DNA of 64,000 nt from Bemisia tabaci. Lineage: Eukaryota; Arthropoda; Insecta; Hemiptera; Aleyrodidae. The DNA is taken from contig NC_092796.1 in assembly GCF_918797505.1 (NCBI RefSeq), forward strand, positions 28,716,098-28,780,097, given 5' to 3'. Position 1 is the first letter of the stretch. Every line of letters begins with the position of its first letter. A program made the position numbers and the translations under genes. This document shows positions 20,251 to 31,278 of the stretch, one piece after another. Under the pieces are notes generated by a model. It had not been told where the DNA came from. It made no database searches and was given only the letters and a program-made list of their open reading frames with translations.

Positions 20251-22592
20251 ACGAAATTGACCAAAAAAAAAAAGAGAAAAAAAGAAAAAAAGAAAAAAAT
20301 CAACATGTTATAAATATTGAGTGACTCTTGTCAAAGAAATCTTTAAGATATAGTTTCGACAACACTAATGTATGAATAGGTCTTTTTAATTCGCTTCATC
20401 CATTTGGTTTAAGTCGTCAATTTTACTACTGGCGTTCTGAGTGAAATTGGCTAAAAATTGGAGTGCACGCTTCCAAAATCATTAGGAGATTACGGACCGC
20501 ACTAACCGCAGTTCATTGTAGAGAACATGGAAAGGTTTTCGGTCGAAAAATCGTCCGCTGGTTGCGCTCGAGAGTGGCATCCATTACCAGAGTATCGAAG
20601 GAAATAATAACTCACTTTCGGCCGAAATAAAATGTCCTCGCCTGTATATTTTCGATGGTTAGCACACAATGGTCCAGGTTTTATTAGGTTATAAAAATCT
20701 GGATCCTGGCTCGATCCCCGGATGACCGCGCCATCAAACTCCTGTGTCAACATCTCCGCGAGCTTGGTAATAAAAATATAAACTGTAAAGGCGTCAACAG
20801 GGTGCCCGATAATTATCATAACGAGGATGTGAATCCGCAATTGTCAAGTCGACCCTCAAAAATAAGGGAATCCGAGTTAGAGACTTTGAATTGATTCCAT
20901 ACTTGCAGTTTGACAACAGTTATTTTAGAATGATAAAAAGGAAGATGGTAGGATGGTAGGTTATACGACTAGCTGCCTACACCGGCTCGCGCAGGTCACC
21001 GTGCCCATACTTGCCTCAATTTCGACGGTGTTGCCATTAATATAGGAATAGTTCGAGGAAATCCTGGTTAATTTTTCTATTTTTGATCGTTTTATTCACG
21101 AGTTTGATGACCAGCCACCCACCTCTCACCGATCATCCCGCATGTCTAATCAAGGTTGAGTTTTTTTGCTTGATTCTGTAGGCACTTTAATGTCCTCAAA
21201 ACGATTCCTCATCACCGAAAGCACTTACTGCTACATCTCAATTTTAAAATCCATAAAACTTGACAAAAGTAGTCATTGTTAATCCATCAGTACTGGCCTC
21301 TGAATTTTTCTTTGTGACCATTTTTTTTATTTTCCCTTTATTTGATATCATCTGATTACGTAACAGTCAAAATTGAGAGAAATCAACTAAAGTTATGGCA
21401 GGTCATATTTATGCAACAAACCCTAGCAAATGGGTCGATATATATTTTCATTTATTCTTCGAAGTATAAACAGACAATTTTTTCGGATTGATCAATCAAG
21501 GATTTTTTACCGCTCATTCTAGTCGTGATGGTCGAGATACTAGGCTATGATCGTGTAGTGTAAATAAAAGCTCTTTCGCTGAGGTTAGCAGTCCATGGAG
21601 ATCGGAGAGGTGAATAAAAAAAAATTGCAAAGTGGCCTTTTTCTTTAAAAATCATTTTAAGACAATAGTTGTGTCGTTTTGTGCTTCTTTACGCCCATCT
21701 TTAGCCGTATTAATGCTAAAAGGGCATATGTTGGCGGTAAAAATCCCAAACCCCGTCCGTATTTCGTTTGCGGTGTTTTATAACTCAGCGCTCCTGTTTT
21801 ATTTGTTTACAGGAGAACAAATCAACATTACTCCATGATATTTTCTCACAATTTGCTTCGCACATAGATGAGAAATCAGTGCAAGTTTTCATGAATTGAC
21901 TCAGAGTGGTTTTCCATAAAGTATAACAGAAGTCTACAACGTCGCAAACCGAGGTTCGTGGTTTGGGAGTTTAATCACCGATGTACCTTTGAATTGCTGC
22001 GTCTATGTGAAGAAGCTATCGTCCCAAGTCAAAATTTGCCGAGAATTTTTACCGTATAGATGCGATAGAGAGAAGAAGGAGAGGACGACATACCGAACGC
22101 TAATTCGACCACGCAGAGAACACGAAACGAATCACCTTAACGTAGAAGTGGCCGAGAGCAGAATGTCAACTGTATTTCCGTCGACGGGATGAAGCATCCC
22201 CGTGGCAAGTGTCGGGAGCAAAGGTCACACCGTTGCAGAGGTCGGGCAAAGTGCACAAGTGGGGTGCACCGTACAGTGCATCAACCCGTGGGGAAGGAGG
22301 GGGGAGGGCTGCTAGGGGCATGAAGCGTCGCGGCACGGCGCGGCGCGTCGGTCGAGCGCGTTATTTGGCACGAGAGTCAAGGTCATCCACCTTAATCCGA
22401 TGCAACCGGTTCTGTTTGTTTTCATAAAGCTCTCCTTTACTCTTTTGACTCCCCATTGATCCATCACGCGCCGCGCTGCACCGGTCGGCCAGCGCCCGGC
22501 CATCGGTCTCGCGCGCGACCGCTGCCAAGTCACCGCCATATCCTCTAGTTTGCAGTCGACTCTAGTCTGACGGACTCGTCTTCTGAATCGGT
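20251..22592. other. Long unassigned region
   Basis: About 2.3 kb in which I recognise no gene. An A-rich patch lies at 20261-20300. A fragment resembling a family N end (GTCGCAAACCGAGGTTCG, 21930-21987) is the only repeat trace. The last 350 bp before the purine tract are GC-rich. Frames of 60-112 residues occur on both strands at chance frequency. Confidence 0.5.
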
Positions 22593-23278
22593 AGATGAAG
22601 AAGAAGACGGAGATTAAGAAAAGGAAGAAGAAGGAGAAGAAAAGGATGAAGAAGGAGGATGAGGAAAAAAGGAAGCGGAAAAGAAGAAATGACACTGGAG
22701 GAAAAGGAGGAGAGGATAAGAGGAAGAAGAAGAAGAAGAAGAAGAAGAGAAGAAGAAGAAGAAAGAAAAGAAGAAAAGGAGACGGGGAGTAGAGAAAGTG
22801 AAGAGAAGAGGAAGAGGAGAAATGAAGAGGAGGAGAAGAGGAGAAGAGGAGAAGAGAAAGAGGAAAGAGGAAAGAGGAAAAGAGGAGAAGAGGAGAAGAG
22901 GAGAAGAGGAGAAGAGGAGTAGAGGAGAAGAGGAGAAGAGGAGAAGAGGAGAAGAGGAGAGAGGAGAAGAGGAGAAGAAGAGAAGAAGAGGAGACTAGAG
23001 GAAAAGGAGGAGAAGAGAAGAGGAAGAAGAAGAAGAAAGGAAGGGGAGGAAGAGGAAGAGAAGAAGAGGAGGAGGAGAAATGGAGAAGAGGAGAAGAGGA
23101 GAAGAGGAGAAGAGGAGAATAGGAGAATAGGAGAAGAGGAGGAGAGGAGAAGAGGAGAAGAGGAAAAGAGGAAAAGAGGAAAAGAGGAAGAGGAGAAGAG
23201 GAAGATGAGACAGGAAGAGAAGAAGAAGGAAAAGAAGGAAAAGAAGAAGAAAACTTAGAAGGAAACGGAGAATAGAAA
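22593..23278 (+). repeat. Long polypurine tract (GAA/GAGGA-type)
   Basis: Almost entirely A and G for about 690 bases, with runs of GAAGAGGA units, followed directly by a short pyrimidine stretch (23279-23310). Its complement gives a 340-residue Ser/Leu/Pro/Phe-rich frame (22312-23334, minus) and the plus strand gives Lys/Glu/Arg-rich frames. These are composition artefacts. Such mirror-rich purine tracts can form triplex (H-DNA) structures. Confidence 0.95.
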
Positions 23279-23579
23279 CTTTTCTTCTTTTTCTTTTCCC
23301 TTCTCTTCTCGTTCGCAAGATTTGCCAGACGCATACTGTAAAAGGAAGGTTAGATAGGAAATAAGGTCCAAAGCGAAAGGAGAGGTCAGAAAATTTGGGG
23401 ACAAGCGCCTTACAAAACACTACCGTTTACAGCAAAAACGGCGAATCTCCATTCCAAAGTGTGTTCCGAGTGTCCATTCACAAATCGACACTAAGCGTAT
23501 CTTGATTTTTGACGGTTTTGAGTTAGCTTCAAAAATGAGGTGTGGTGTATGCCTTTTAGTAGCTATCGCCATATTTCAC

Positions 23580-24030
23580 TCGAAAATAATCTGGAAATCG
23601 AAAATGAGAGACACCTCAACGCGCGTTGATTACGGCGCAGAGATACAACTATTCGTGCTTGATGGATGTCCGTGTTGCGTCTGCGTGATTGAAGGCGCGC
23701 GACGGCGAGAGGCGTGAGCGCGTAATGCTCCGTTGTATGCTGTCGATCAGATTCGGAAGAAAACAGATAAAAAACGAAGCCCAAAAACTTCTTCCCTATC
23801 TTTGACTGTGTTCCTCACGTATGCTTGAAGCACCATTGCGAATGAGACAAACGGAACCAACACAACACCGAAATAGAGCAAGGAAATTGACGTTGCATTA
23901 GTGACGGCGCAGAGATACAACTATTCGTGCTTGATGGATGTCCGTGTTGCGTCTGCAAAATTGAAGGCGCGATGGCGCGAGGCGTGAACTTGCCATGCTC
24001 CGGTCTATGCTGGGTCGCTGATGTGTCGCC
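23580..24030 (-). repeat. Family L repeat, inverted diverged copy L3
   Basis: Complement of the L tandem units: GGCGCAGAGATACAACTATTCG occurs at about 23633 and 23908, each followed by GCTTGATGGATGTCCGTGTTGCGTCTG and an ATTGAAGGCGCG segment. Two units about 275 bp apart. More diverged than L1 is from L2. Confidence 0.85.
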
Positions 24031-24515
24031 CAATCATGATTTTATTTCTACTCTTCTGGTATCCGTTTTGTCTGGAGTTTTTCCGTAGTTATGGAAACAA
24101 GCGGCTTGATACACTAAAAAATAAAAGTAAACCGCATTGTTTATTTAAAAGCGGGATACATCTTTGGATGTTCAGCTGGCTGAACCTCGGGGATCTCATC
24201 TAAATTCTCATTACTGAAGCTCCCATGAAAGTTCATTATGTAAATTGAGGAGAAAAAAAAAAAATCAGAAGATATTTATAGATGACTTTCCAGTGGAGTT
24301 TAACCATCGAGTCATTCCGAGAAAATTCGATTGGAAAAAATTATCATTCTGGAAGGACGTTTCAAGGTTACGCAGTCATGACATGAAACAAACTTAGCGC
24401 CCTTCCTCCCTTTGAAAAAATGTACGCTCAAAATGGGTCTAGGTTGATTGGGGGAACTTCCAAACGTATTATTTCTTGAATTTAGTCATCATGTAGCCGA
24501 CGTTGAAAGTAAAGC

Positions 24516-24555
<40 letters not shown>

Positions 24556-24803
24556 TCACGGAATGAATCCGCAGGTATCTTTGGTAAAGCCTGTTGTTGA
24601 ACTATATGACAATTATACGCGTTTTACAAGAATATTGTTGAAATAACGAGGAAAAATCAAACGAAATTTTTTGGCGAAACGATTTTGGGCTTTCAGCAGA
24701 AAACAAGAGTGGTGAAAAGAGACTTGCAATGTTTAATGTTTGCAAACCAAATACGCGGTCTGGGCATTTTCAATATGCAGAAAATGCCACCGCTTACACT
24801 TTG
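24031..24803. other. Unassigned spacer with 37-base poly-T
   Basis: Contains a T run at 24517-24553. No tRNA-derived head or RT-like frame is found beside it, so its origin is unclear. Nothing else recognised. Confidence 0.5.
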
Positions 24804-25320
24804 CGCTGCTGTAATGAGGAAAAACGCTGCACGGACACTCGAGAGGTACTAAATTTCCGCAGATAATTTGTTTATTTTTAAGAAGAGTTACGAATATTAT
24901 CTCTTGAAATTTTCAGATGATTTAGATCTAATCGTGGTTAAAATTCTCTGACAAATTAAGGACTTTTTCGGTAGAAGGGCGTATGAGCCTTGCACTGCTG
25001 CTAAAATTGTGCGATGTTTTTTGGCGTTTGCGGCAGCAGAAATTCATTCGACTCAACTTACTTTCTTACAGTAGTGAGAAAAAACTCAAAGCAGACTCAG
25101 AGAAAAACTCACAGCAGAATTGTCGTATAAGTTACTCACAACAAGAGATATAGGTTGCACAATCTTAGCAGCATTGAAAGTCCCATACGCCTTTTTACCA
25201 GAAAATGCCTCAATTGGGAGAGAGATATCCACATATGTACCTCCATGAAGTTTCAAATTCTATCCAATGAATTTTGAGCACATCTAAAGGCTCACGTGGA
25301 GTTTTTCCTTAACACGGCAG
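24804..25320. mobile_element. Degraded composite family A element (A5)
   Basis: Left part CTGCTGTAATGAGGAAAAACGC..CTCGAGAGG..AAATTTCC is a weathered A left arm, with a recognisable core (TTATTTTTAAGAAGAGTTACGAAT). The right end is AAGGCTCACG..TTTTTCCTTAACACGGCAG. At 517 bp it is twice the usual length. The middle has extra A-like termini (GGCGTATGAGCCTTGCACTGCTGCTAA near 24985), suggesting two overlapping or nested A copies. Confidence 0.6.
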
Positions 25321-25461
25321 AGCGGTCAAGGCGGTGATTGGAGTCTTGAAATCGAAAACTGGATACATTTCGGAACCGATCAAATAATTTTAATATGGAA
25401 AACGACAGGAAACTGCAAGACGCGGATTCTATACGATAGAGAGATGGGTAGGGCTCCTACA

Positions 25462-25715
25462 CTGCCATGCTAAGGAAAAACGCCTATGAACATTTGAGAG
25501 TTGCCAAATTTCTCTCGATAATACATGTATTTTTAACGACATTCATGCACATTTTTCTTTGACATTTTCAGATATACTTTAGATTAAATTGCCTACAAAA
25601 TTGTCAAAAATTTTTGGAGAAATATAATCACAATTCTCCCAGTAAATTCAGTTTTTATCAAAGAAAACTTGGCAACATCTGAAGGCTCATACGGCGTTCT
25701 TCCTCAGTACGGCAG
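25462..25715. mobile_element. Family A element with TACA target duplication (A6)
   Basis: CTGCCATGCTAAGG..GAACATTTGAGAGTTGCC on the left, TTGGCAACATC..CATACGGCG..CTCAGTACGGCAG on the right. 254 bp. TACA directly precedes and follows the element, one of the clean examples of the family's 4-bp target duplication. Confidence 0.94.
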
Positions 25716-26016
25716 TACAGATCAAGTCGGCCCCATCTCCCAGACGCCTAACCAATAAGTTGGCATTTCATCTCATCCTCGTCTCCCTCCGCGTTCGCAA
25801 AATCTGCAGGCTCCAATCAAGATCCACATTAATTTCTAGATCGAATCGTTGATTATCGAAAGGCCTCGATCGATAAGTCCCTATCTTAGCAATACTATGA
25901 ATCGATTAAAGTCACTCGGGTTACGATTTAATTATCGAGCCGCCGCTCGGGATCCGAGGTGGACTGGTTTCTAATTTTAATGGGGAATCCTCGCCACTAT
26001 GCCGCCCGTCCCGCTT

Positions 26017-26181
26017 AGTGACGAGGCGTGCTTTGCGATACATCGATCGATCTGCCGTTTAAATCTATGGAAAAGTATCGATAAACAGAATGTTCGCAAC
26101 GAACACCTCGATAATCGATTCTTTACCATAGCCTTAAATGGAGAAATATCGATAATAATCGATTATTCACGCCTCGCCACT
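26017..26181. mobile_element. Family P element (P2)
   Basis: Left AGTGACGAGGCGTGCTTTGCGA, right TTCACGCCTCGCCACT. Interior ATCGATCGATCTGCC, AGTATCGATAAACAG, TGTTCGCAACGAACACC and AATCGATTCTTTACCATAG. The best-preserved P copy in the window (165 bp). Confidence 0.85.
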
Positions 26182-26463
26182 GGTCTGTCGAGTACATTGT
26201 ACGGGCGCGCAAACCGCGGAACTGCCTCGTAAAAGCGAAGAGCATAAAATTCAATCGGGAGAAAAAGGAGCGAGAGATTTACTCTGAATCCTCCTAGGCT
26301 TATCCGGCAGACCAGTCCTACACTGGGTTCCAGGCCTGTCTTCCTAGCCCAACTCTGAGTTGGACGTATTCGTGGTAAAAGGGACTATGTGCAATTGAAT
26401 CGAATCGTAAGGAAGGCATATGCCACGTGCTTTTTGATTTGGATTCTGCACTTAGCACCTTTG

Positions 26464-26941
26464 CTGCTGTGCTAAGTAAAAACGCCCTACAAGCATTCAA
26501 AGGTTCACTGGAAAAAAAACACATTGTATCTAGAGTCCAGACTCTTGAAAACATTGACAAGAAAAAGGACTCTTGATTCAATCAGATTTAAGCTGAAATC
26601 AAAAGGAAATCCGCTCAAATTAAGAGGCTTGGTTCTTGATTTAAGCTTAAATCTGATTGAATCAAAAGTTTTTTTCTTGTCGATGTTTTTAGGAGTCTGG
26701 ACTCTAGATCCAATGTGTTTTTTCCAGTGTTGCCGAATTTTTTCTCAGAAAATATTTATTTTTGAAGAAAGTTTAGAATATTTTTCTTTGAAAATTTTAG
26801 ACTTATTTGGATCCGATCACGACGAAATCTTCTGAAACAGCAGAGGTGGAATACTCACAAATTTTCCTGACAGTTTGTAATTAGTCGAGTGCAATTTGGA
26901 GACGCCTGGTGGTTGATACGGTCCTTCTTCCATGATCACTG
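26464..26941. mobile_element. Family A element split by family B (A7)
   Basis: Left CTGCTGTGCTAAGTAAAAACGCC..CATTCAAAGG, interrupted by B2, resuming TTGCCGAATTTTTTC..TATTTATTTTTGAAGAAAG, and ending in a diverged right arm (GGAGACGCC..GATACGG..). Removing B2 with one copy of TT restores GGTTGCCGAATTT, the normal A sequence. Confidence 0.85.
26506..26729. mobile_element. Family B element nested in A7, TT target duplication (B2)
   Basis: CACTGGAAAAAAAACACATTG..GAGTCCAGACTC to ..GAGTCTGGACTC..TTTTTTCCAGTG, 224 bp. TT lies at both borders, and the pre-insertion A sequence is known, so the 2-bp duplication is firmly supported. Confidence 0.93.
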
Positions 26942-26979
26942 TGCATGTGCAACTGCGTCCAGTTCATCGTCCTCTTGAC

Positions 26980-27200
26980 GTAAGGACCTAACTGCACCCC
27001 AACGTTGCAAAATTTCGACCCTTAAATTATATTTTTACAAGAAAACTATTGCGCACTTCTTAATAAAGATTTCACCAACTTTTTCTTTCATAGGTTGCAA
27101 AAAGTAGCAACATTTTAGTCAGAGATTGCCGAGTCATAGTCTTGTGAAAAATGGAATTCCTTAAAGTCAATTTTCGAATCTCGGAATGGAGTATCGTTCC
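26980..27200. mobile_element. Possible family T element, diverged
   Basis: CCCCAACGTTGCAAAATTTCGAC near 26996 and CGGAATGGAGTATCGTTCC near 27183 resemble the two ends of family T (AACGTAACTTCATTTCAATGTTGC and GGAATGGAGTTGCGTTCC). Approximate borders. Decayed. Confidence 0.45.
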
Positions 27201-27961
27201 ATTGCTCGAGAAACGACGAATTATGCGAATAATTTGGACTTAATGTCAAGCATGCATGTAAATCAACCAGGTAAAAAAATTGTCAAAAAAGGAGCGAAGA
27301 GGCATGCTCATAAATCAAAAGTGTCATTTTTTGAATACGCTCCGGTCGACAGAAATATTAGAATCTTTACGAGGAATCCTTTATATTTTATATACTCATG
27401 CCACGAAGCCACAAATAGATATTTCGATTGGGATTCCCTACTGAAGTGGTGCTGATTCTAGGAACGAGCAAAATTAACGAACGTCGAAAACTCTAGGCAT
27501 ATTAAAATCATGTGCCGTATGACTCCCAAGAAAAAAACACTCCATGAACTATGACGAACAGTAGAATTGTTGTCTCTTGAAAGTCAATGACGATTCTAGT
27601 AAGTTGGCACCTTCTTTATTCCCCTCCATTTAAATCTTTTGCAAATATCGATTACAGTTGAGGCATCTCGCCTAGAATCGATTATTTTGCACTTATTTTA
27701 AATGGGAGAAAAACAGTGTTACCAGTTTGCATTAATTGCCACTGCCAGAAAGACTTGGTTTTCTGCTACCTACTTTCTTTTGGCAAAGCTTGTGATTGGA
27801 TAGGTGGATGATGTATCTAGATTGTATACAATTCGCGTGATAATAGTTACATTCATTTAGTGTATTTGCACATATTCCGTTTTGATTCTATTAATTTGCA
27901 TGTAGTCATCCTTCAGCATGAGCACGTCCTTCAAGTAAAATCGTAAGTCCCCCTCCTACAT
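27201..27961. other. Unassigned spacer
   Basis: No repeat family recognised. An 89-residue frame at 27186-27455 (plus) overlaps the start of this region. It has no recognisable domain, and I treat it as chance. Confidence 0.45.
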
Positions 27962-28200
27962 AGACCGCGTTTGGCAGAAAGGAACCAAGCCACATGAGCT
28001 ATCGCCAAATTTGATTCTTTACAGAGAGAATGTGTGTGCGGATTCCTTTGAAAAATTTTAAAGAATTTGCTTCGTGCTATGCACAAAATTCCCTGTTTGC
28101 ACAAAAATCCGCACAATCGTTTTCTTGTAAAAAAATAAATTGCCGAATTAAATTCGGCAATAGCTGATGTGGCTTGGTTCCTTTCTGCTTAATGCGGTCC
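27962..28200. mobile_element. Family O element (O3)
   Basis: Left AGACCGCGTTTGGCAGAAAGGAACC, right GGTTCCTTTCTGCTTAATGCGGTCC. Adjacent CACATGAGCTATCGCCAAATTT pairs with AAATTCGGCAATAGCTGATGTG. 239 bp, complementary through most of its length. Confidence 0.88.
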
Positions 28201-28878
28201 ATATAAATCGAGGTGGGTCTGAAAACAAGGAGAGTAATGCAAAGGAAGCAATGAAAGAAGTGGCATTAAATCCTAAAACGCATTATCTCCCAGCCAAAAT
28301 TTCTCCTCACGCGGCGAAAGCCGTTATAGACATATTTTCGGAGCCCTTTTTCTCAAAACGCAGTTTGGCCACTCGGGCTCCAATTTTCACCCAGTGTGCC
28401 CCGCCCCATCTATTTCTGGCCAGATTGCGAAATTTCCGGAACGGTTGAGCGAAAGCCGAGGAAAAATGGAAAGAATTTTGATTCCATCTGCCGACGGTGG
28501 AGCCCGGGCCCGAGGTCCGGACGCTCTGTCAGCCGACGCTCCTGGGTTGATCACATTCTGCGAAATGACTCCCCCTCCTGCCCGACCCCCCTCAGCCCCC
28601 CTTGCGGCATCCCTTTCCCCGTCACCCTCGCCGCCCGCTCAAGATACACCTCGATCGAAAGGCTCCAAGAGTTATCGGTCCTTGTTGTCAAACTAGATGC
28701 AAAACCAAAGCTCATCTTCCTCCTCGCCAGAGTATTTATGTAGAAAGAGTTTTGCCTTCCACAGAATCATTTTTACAATACAGAAGACTGTGCTGCTCCT
28801 GATAGACCCGTGAATTTTATGCCTTCATAGAGACTTTAGGATCTTAGCTAATCAAAGTTGTTGGTGACAGAATCCTCC
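28201..28878. other. Unassigned spacer, GC-rich in part
   Basis: GC- and C-rich from about 28480 to 28690, with overlapping frames in three phases and no recognisable domain. Possible non-coding exon or promoter material, not demonstrated. Confidence 0.45.
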
Positions 28879-29005
28879 TTATCTGGCAAATCGATGCCTC
28901 CCTGTCAGGCATATATCGATGCCTCCCTGTCAGGCATATCGATGCCTCCCTGTCAGGCATATCGATGCCTCCCTATCTGGCATATCGACGCCTCCCTATC
29001 TGGCA
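28879..29005 (+). repeat. 23-bp minisatellite abutting element N1
   Basis: About five units of ATCGATGCCTCCCTGTCAGGCAT, the later ones reading CTATCTGGCATATCGACG. The last unit runs into the N1 terminus ATATCGACGG, so the array appears to have grown at, or out of, that transposon end. Confidence 0.9.
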
Positions 29006-29183
29006 TATCGACGGAGAACCTCCCAAACCATGCACTTTGCTTTGCGACCATGCAGATTTCCTGTCATACTTTATTTTTTAAATGAAGAACTAATCCGCAA
29101 TCCGCATCAAATCTCCGCAACACTTGAGTGATTTGCCTCTCTCCCGAGCGAATTCTGAGAAACTTTCAAGGAATGTTGAGTTG

Positions 29184-30077
29184 CAGGGCCGGATTCACCT
29201 ACTGGCCGCCCATGGGCCGCCTGTATTTTGCCGCCCCCTTCTCATTCGTTTTGAAACTCAATAAAAACCGTCAAGTGAACGTGCCAGCAGGGGAGGGGTG
29301 CATAAGACGCATTAACTCGTGTTGAACACATTTTTGGGAAAACCCTGTCAACACTACTAGCATAAGTTCACAGAACTTTGCGTGAAAGTTAAGTTTCGTA
29401 AACCTATCTCTGTGTGAACAAGGCCTTCCCTTCATAAGAAATGAACGAAAACATTATGAAAAAACAAACATAAATGTTGTTCAATGATTTTAACTTCCGC
29501 CGCCGCGCCGTGCAGATCGCACCGTGTTTGACGCAATGCGTTAAGTATTCCGACAGTCTTGTAGGCGCTATGCGTTTCACGCCGACCGCTGCTGAACGCA
29601 CTGTGTTGGACGCAATTCGTGAAGTATTCATGCATTCTTGTAGGCGTTATCCACTTCACGCTGACCGCAATGACCGCACTGTGTTTGATGCAATGCGTGA
29701 AGTATTCGTGCAGTCTTGTAGGCGCCAATATGTGTTACATGCCGATCGCCGCGCCGAGGGATTCTCCTTTTCATCTCAAGTCCTCGTTATCATTTCCCTC
29801 TCGGTCGAGCCGTTCCGGGCCAAATTGCGTGTTTGGTTTCTCTCTCAACTTGACTCATTAAAGGTGCTGTCTCTTGTATCACTCAGAGACGACACAATTA
29901 GAAATTACTATACTCTCAGGAAATGAGAGATTTTGTCACCTTTTCTCGTTCGTAATTTTTTTTTCTAAATCAGATTTTTTTTATACCTGCACTTAAAAAA
30001 ATTGCAAATTTTTGCCGCCCCTTAGATTTGCCGCCACGGGCCGCGGCCCATGTGGCCACTCCCTTAATCCGGCCCTG
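29184..30077. mobile_element. Family M hAT-like element, 8-bp target duplication (M1)
   Basis: Ends CAGGGCCGGATTCACC and CCTTAATCCGGCCCTG. TTGAGTTG is directly repeated outside both ends (29176-29183, 30078-30085), an exact 8-bp duplication typical of hAT. 894 bp. The interior holds about three units of a repeat around GACGCAATGCGTGAAGTATTC and CTTGTAGGCGC. No transposase frame. Confidence 0.94.
29525..29750 (+). repeat. Tandem units inside M1
   Basis: Units of about 90-100 bp, each with GTGTTTGACGCAATGCG, AAGTATTC and TTGTAGGCGCTATGCG..CACGCCGACCGC. Open frames in several phases here come from the repeated unit. The same unit occurs in M2 (about 62895-63040) and head-to-head in element D (36863-36942). 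Confidence 0.82.
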
Positions 30078-30170
30078 TTGAGTTGTTCTCCTTTAAAAAA
30101 ATAAAACAGAGACGGAGGTTTTTAAACCTCACCAACGAGATATATGGTTCTGGAGTTACACCGTCGATAT

Positions 30171-31025
30171 GTAAACAGTTCTAGCTCTACACTATTGCAT
30201 TGTCTAATATTCTTTTGCATTTATTTGAGTAAATACCCTCCGAACTTTCGTAGCGCTAAACTTCCGTTTCCTGGCGTATCCAACCTTTGTCAAGTGCGTT
30301 AACGTCATTTTTCCACCTCCTTGACCATCACGTATCACTCTCTTGAACACTCGAAAACGCTTACCTGGAACAGCGTTCTTTAAACTGGTCATGCAAGCAA
30401 AAACCGGGATCTATTACATTTCATCGACTGATTAAGAGGCCTTTATGAAATCATACAATTGATATTCAATCGCGAGGTTTTGCTCCGTGACGGCGGGCCT
30501 GGATGACACCGCAAATTGGTATCAATGACAGTGGCGTCAAAGAGAGATCTAACTGAGCGTGCCCTGATGGTGACGCAGGTTGGTTCCCCACCAGCTCAAT
30601 GATAGTGGCGTCAACAGCTCTTTGCGGTCGTCAACGTGACGTCAACGGAGTTTTACACAGGTCTTGGATGATGATACCACGTATTATGTTGAAAATCCGG
30701 TGTTCATGAGAACGATGTTGATATACAGAAAAAACTAGGGGGCTATGCTCCCTGGCCGCTACGCGGCCTAACCCCCAGAGGGCGCTTCGCATTTTCTTAG
30801 GCCCGCGCCGAAATTTTAGCTGACAAAGGGGCGTCAGCTATACATTAAGATGAGCCTGGAAAACATTATATAGTATGGACGACAAGGTTCATTGTTGACG
30901 TGTGGTTGCGCCTCTACATCAGGAAGGCAACGGATCGTCGCATCGCGTCTCAGGACTGATCGACGGAATCTTCCGGCTCGAAGAGGACGAAACGTTTACC
31001 CAATCTCCTTAGACCCCTGACAATT
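30171..31025. other. Unassigned spacer
   Basis: No gene recognised. A stem-rich GC patch at about 30735-30790 (GGGGGCTATGCTCCC, GGCCGCTACGCGGCC) is the only structured feature. I cannot assign it to a family. Confidence 0.45.
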
Positions 31026-31278
31026 CTGCTGTGCTGAGGAAGAACGCCGTATGAGCCTTCGGATGTTGCCAAGTTTCCTCAGATAAAAACCGAATTCAGT
31101 AGGAAAATTGTGAATATTATTTTCCAACATTTTCAGACGATTTGGTACACAATTTATTCTAAGATACTTGTCAATTTCAAGGAAAAACATGCATGAGTGT
31201 TGTCAAAAATACATGTTTTATCGAGGGAAATTCGGCAACTCTCGAATGTCCATACGGCGTTTTTCCTTAGCACGGCAG
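31026..31278. mobile_element. Family A element (A8)
   Basis: CTGCTGTGCTGAGG..CGCCGTATGAGCCTTC at the left, CTCGAATGTCCATACGGCG..CCTTAGCACGGCAG at the right. 253 bp, no clear 4-bp duplication left. Confidence 0.9.

Larger units (their letters stand above)
29005..30170. mobile_element. Family N element split by hAT-like M1 (N1)
   Basis: Left ATATCGACGG..TTTGCGACCATGCAGATTTCCTGTC, interrupted after AAGGAATGTTGAGTTG, resuming TTGAGTTGTTCTCCTTTAAAAAA and closing TACACCGTCGATAT. Uninterrupted copies (N2, N3) are 261 bp and read straight across the same point (CAAGGAATGATGTCAATTTTTTCTCC). Confidence 0.88.

Noticed and set aside
22312..23334. 340-residue minus-strand open frame
   Set aside because: It is the translation of the polypurine tract's complement (Ser, Leu, Phe, Pro repeats); no domain and no codon structure beyond the simple repeat.
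28879..29005. CRISPR-like short repeats
   Set aside because: A head-to-tail 23-bp minisatellite without spacers.
29474..29926. 150-residue frame in M1
   Set aside because: It runs along the tandem units of a non-autonomous hAT-like element and is not preserved in M2.
30735..30790. GC stem cluster as a riboswitch or terminator
   Set aside because: No bacterial context and no neighbouring gene; it is probably part of an unassigned repeat.
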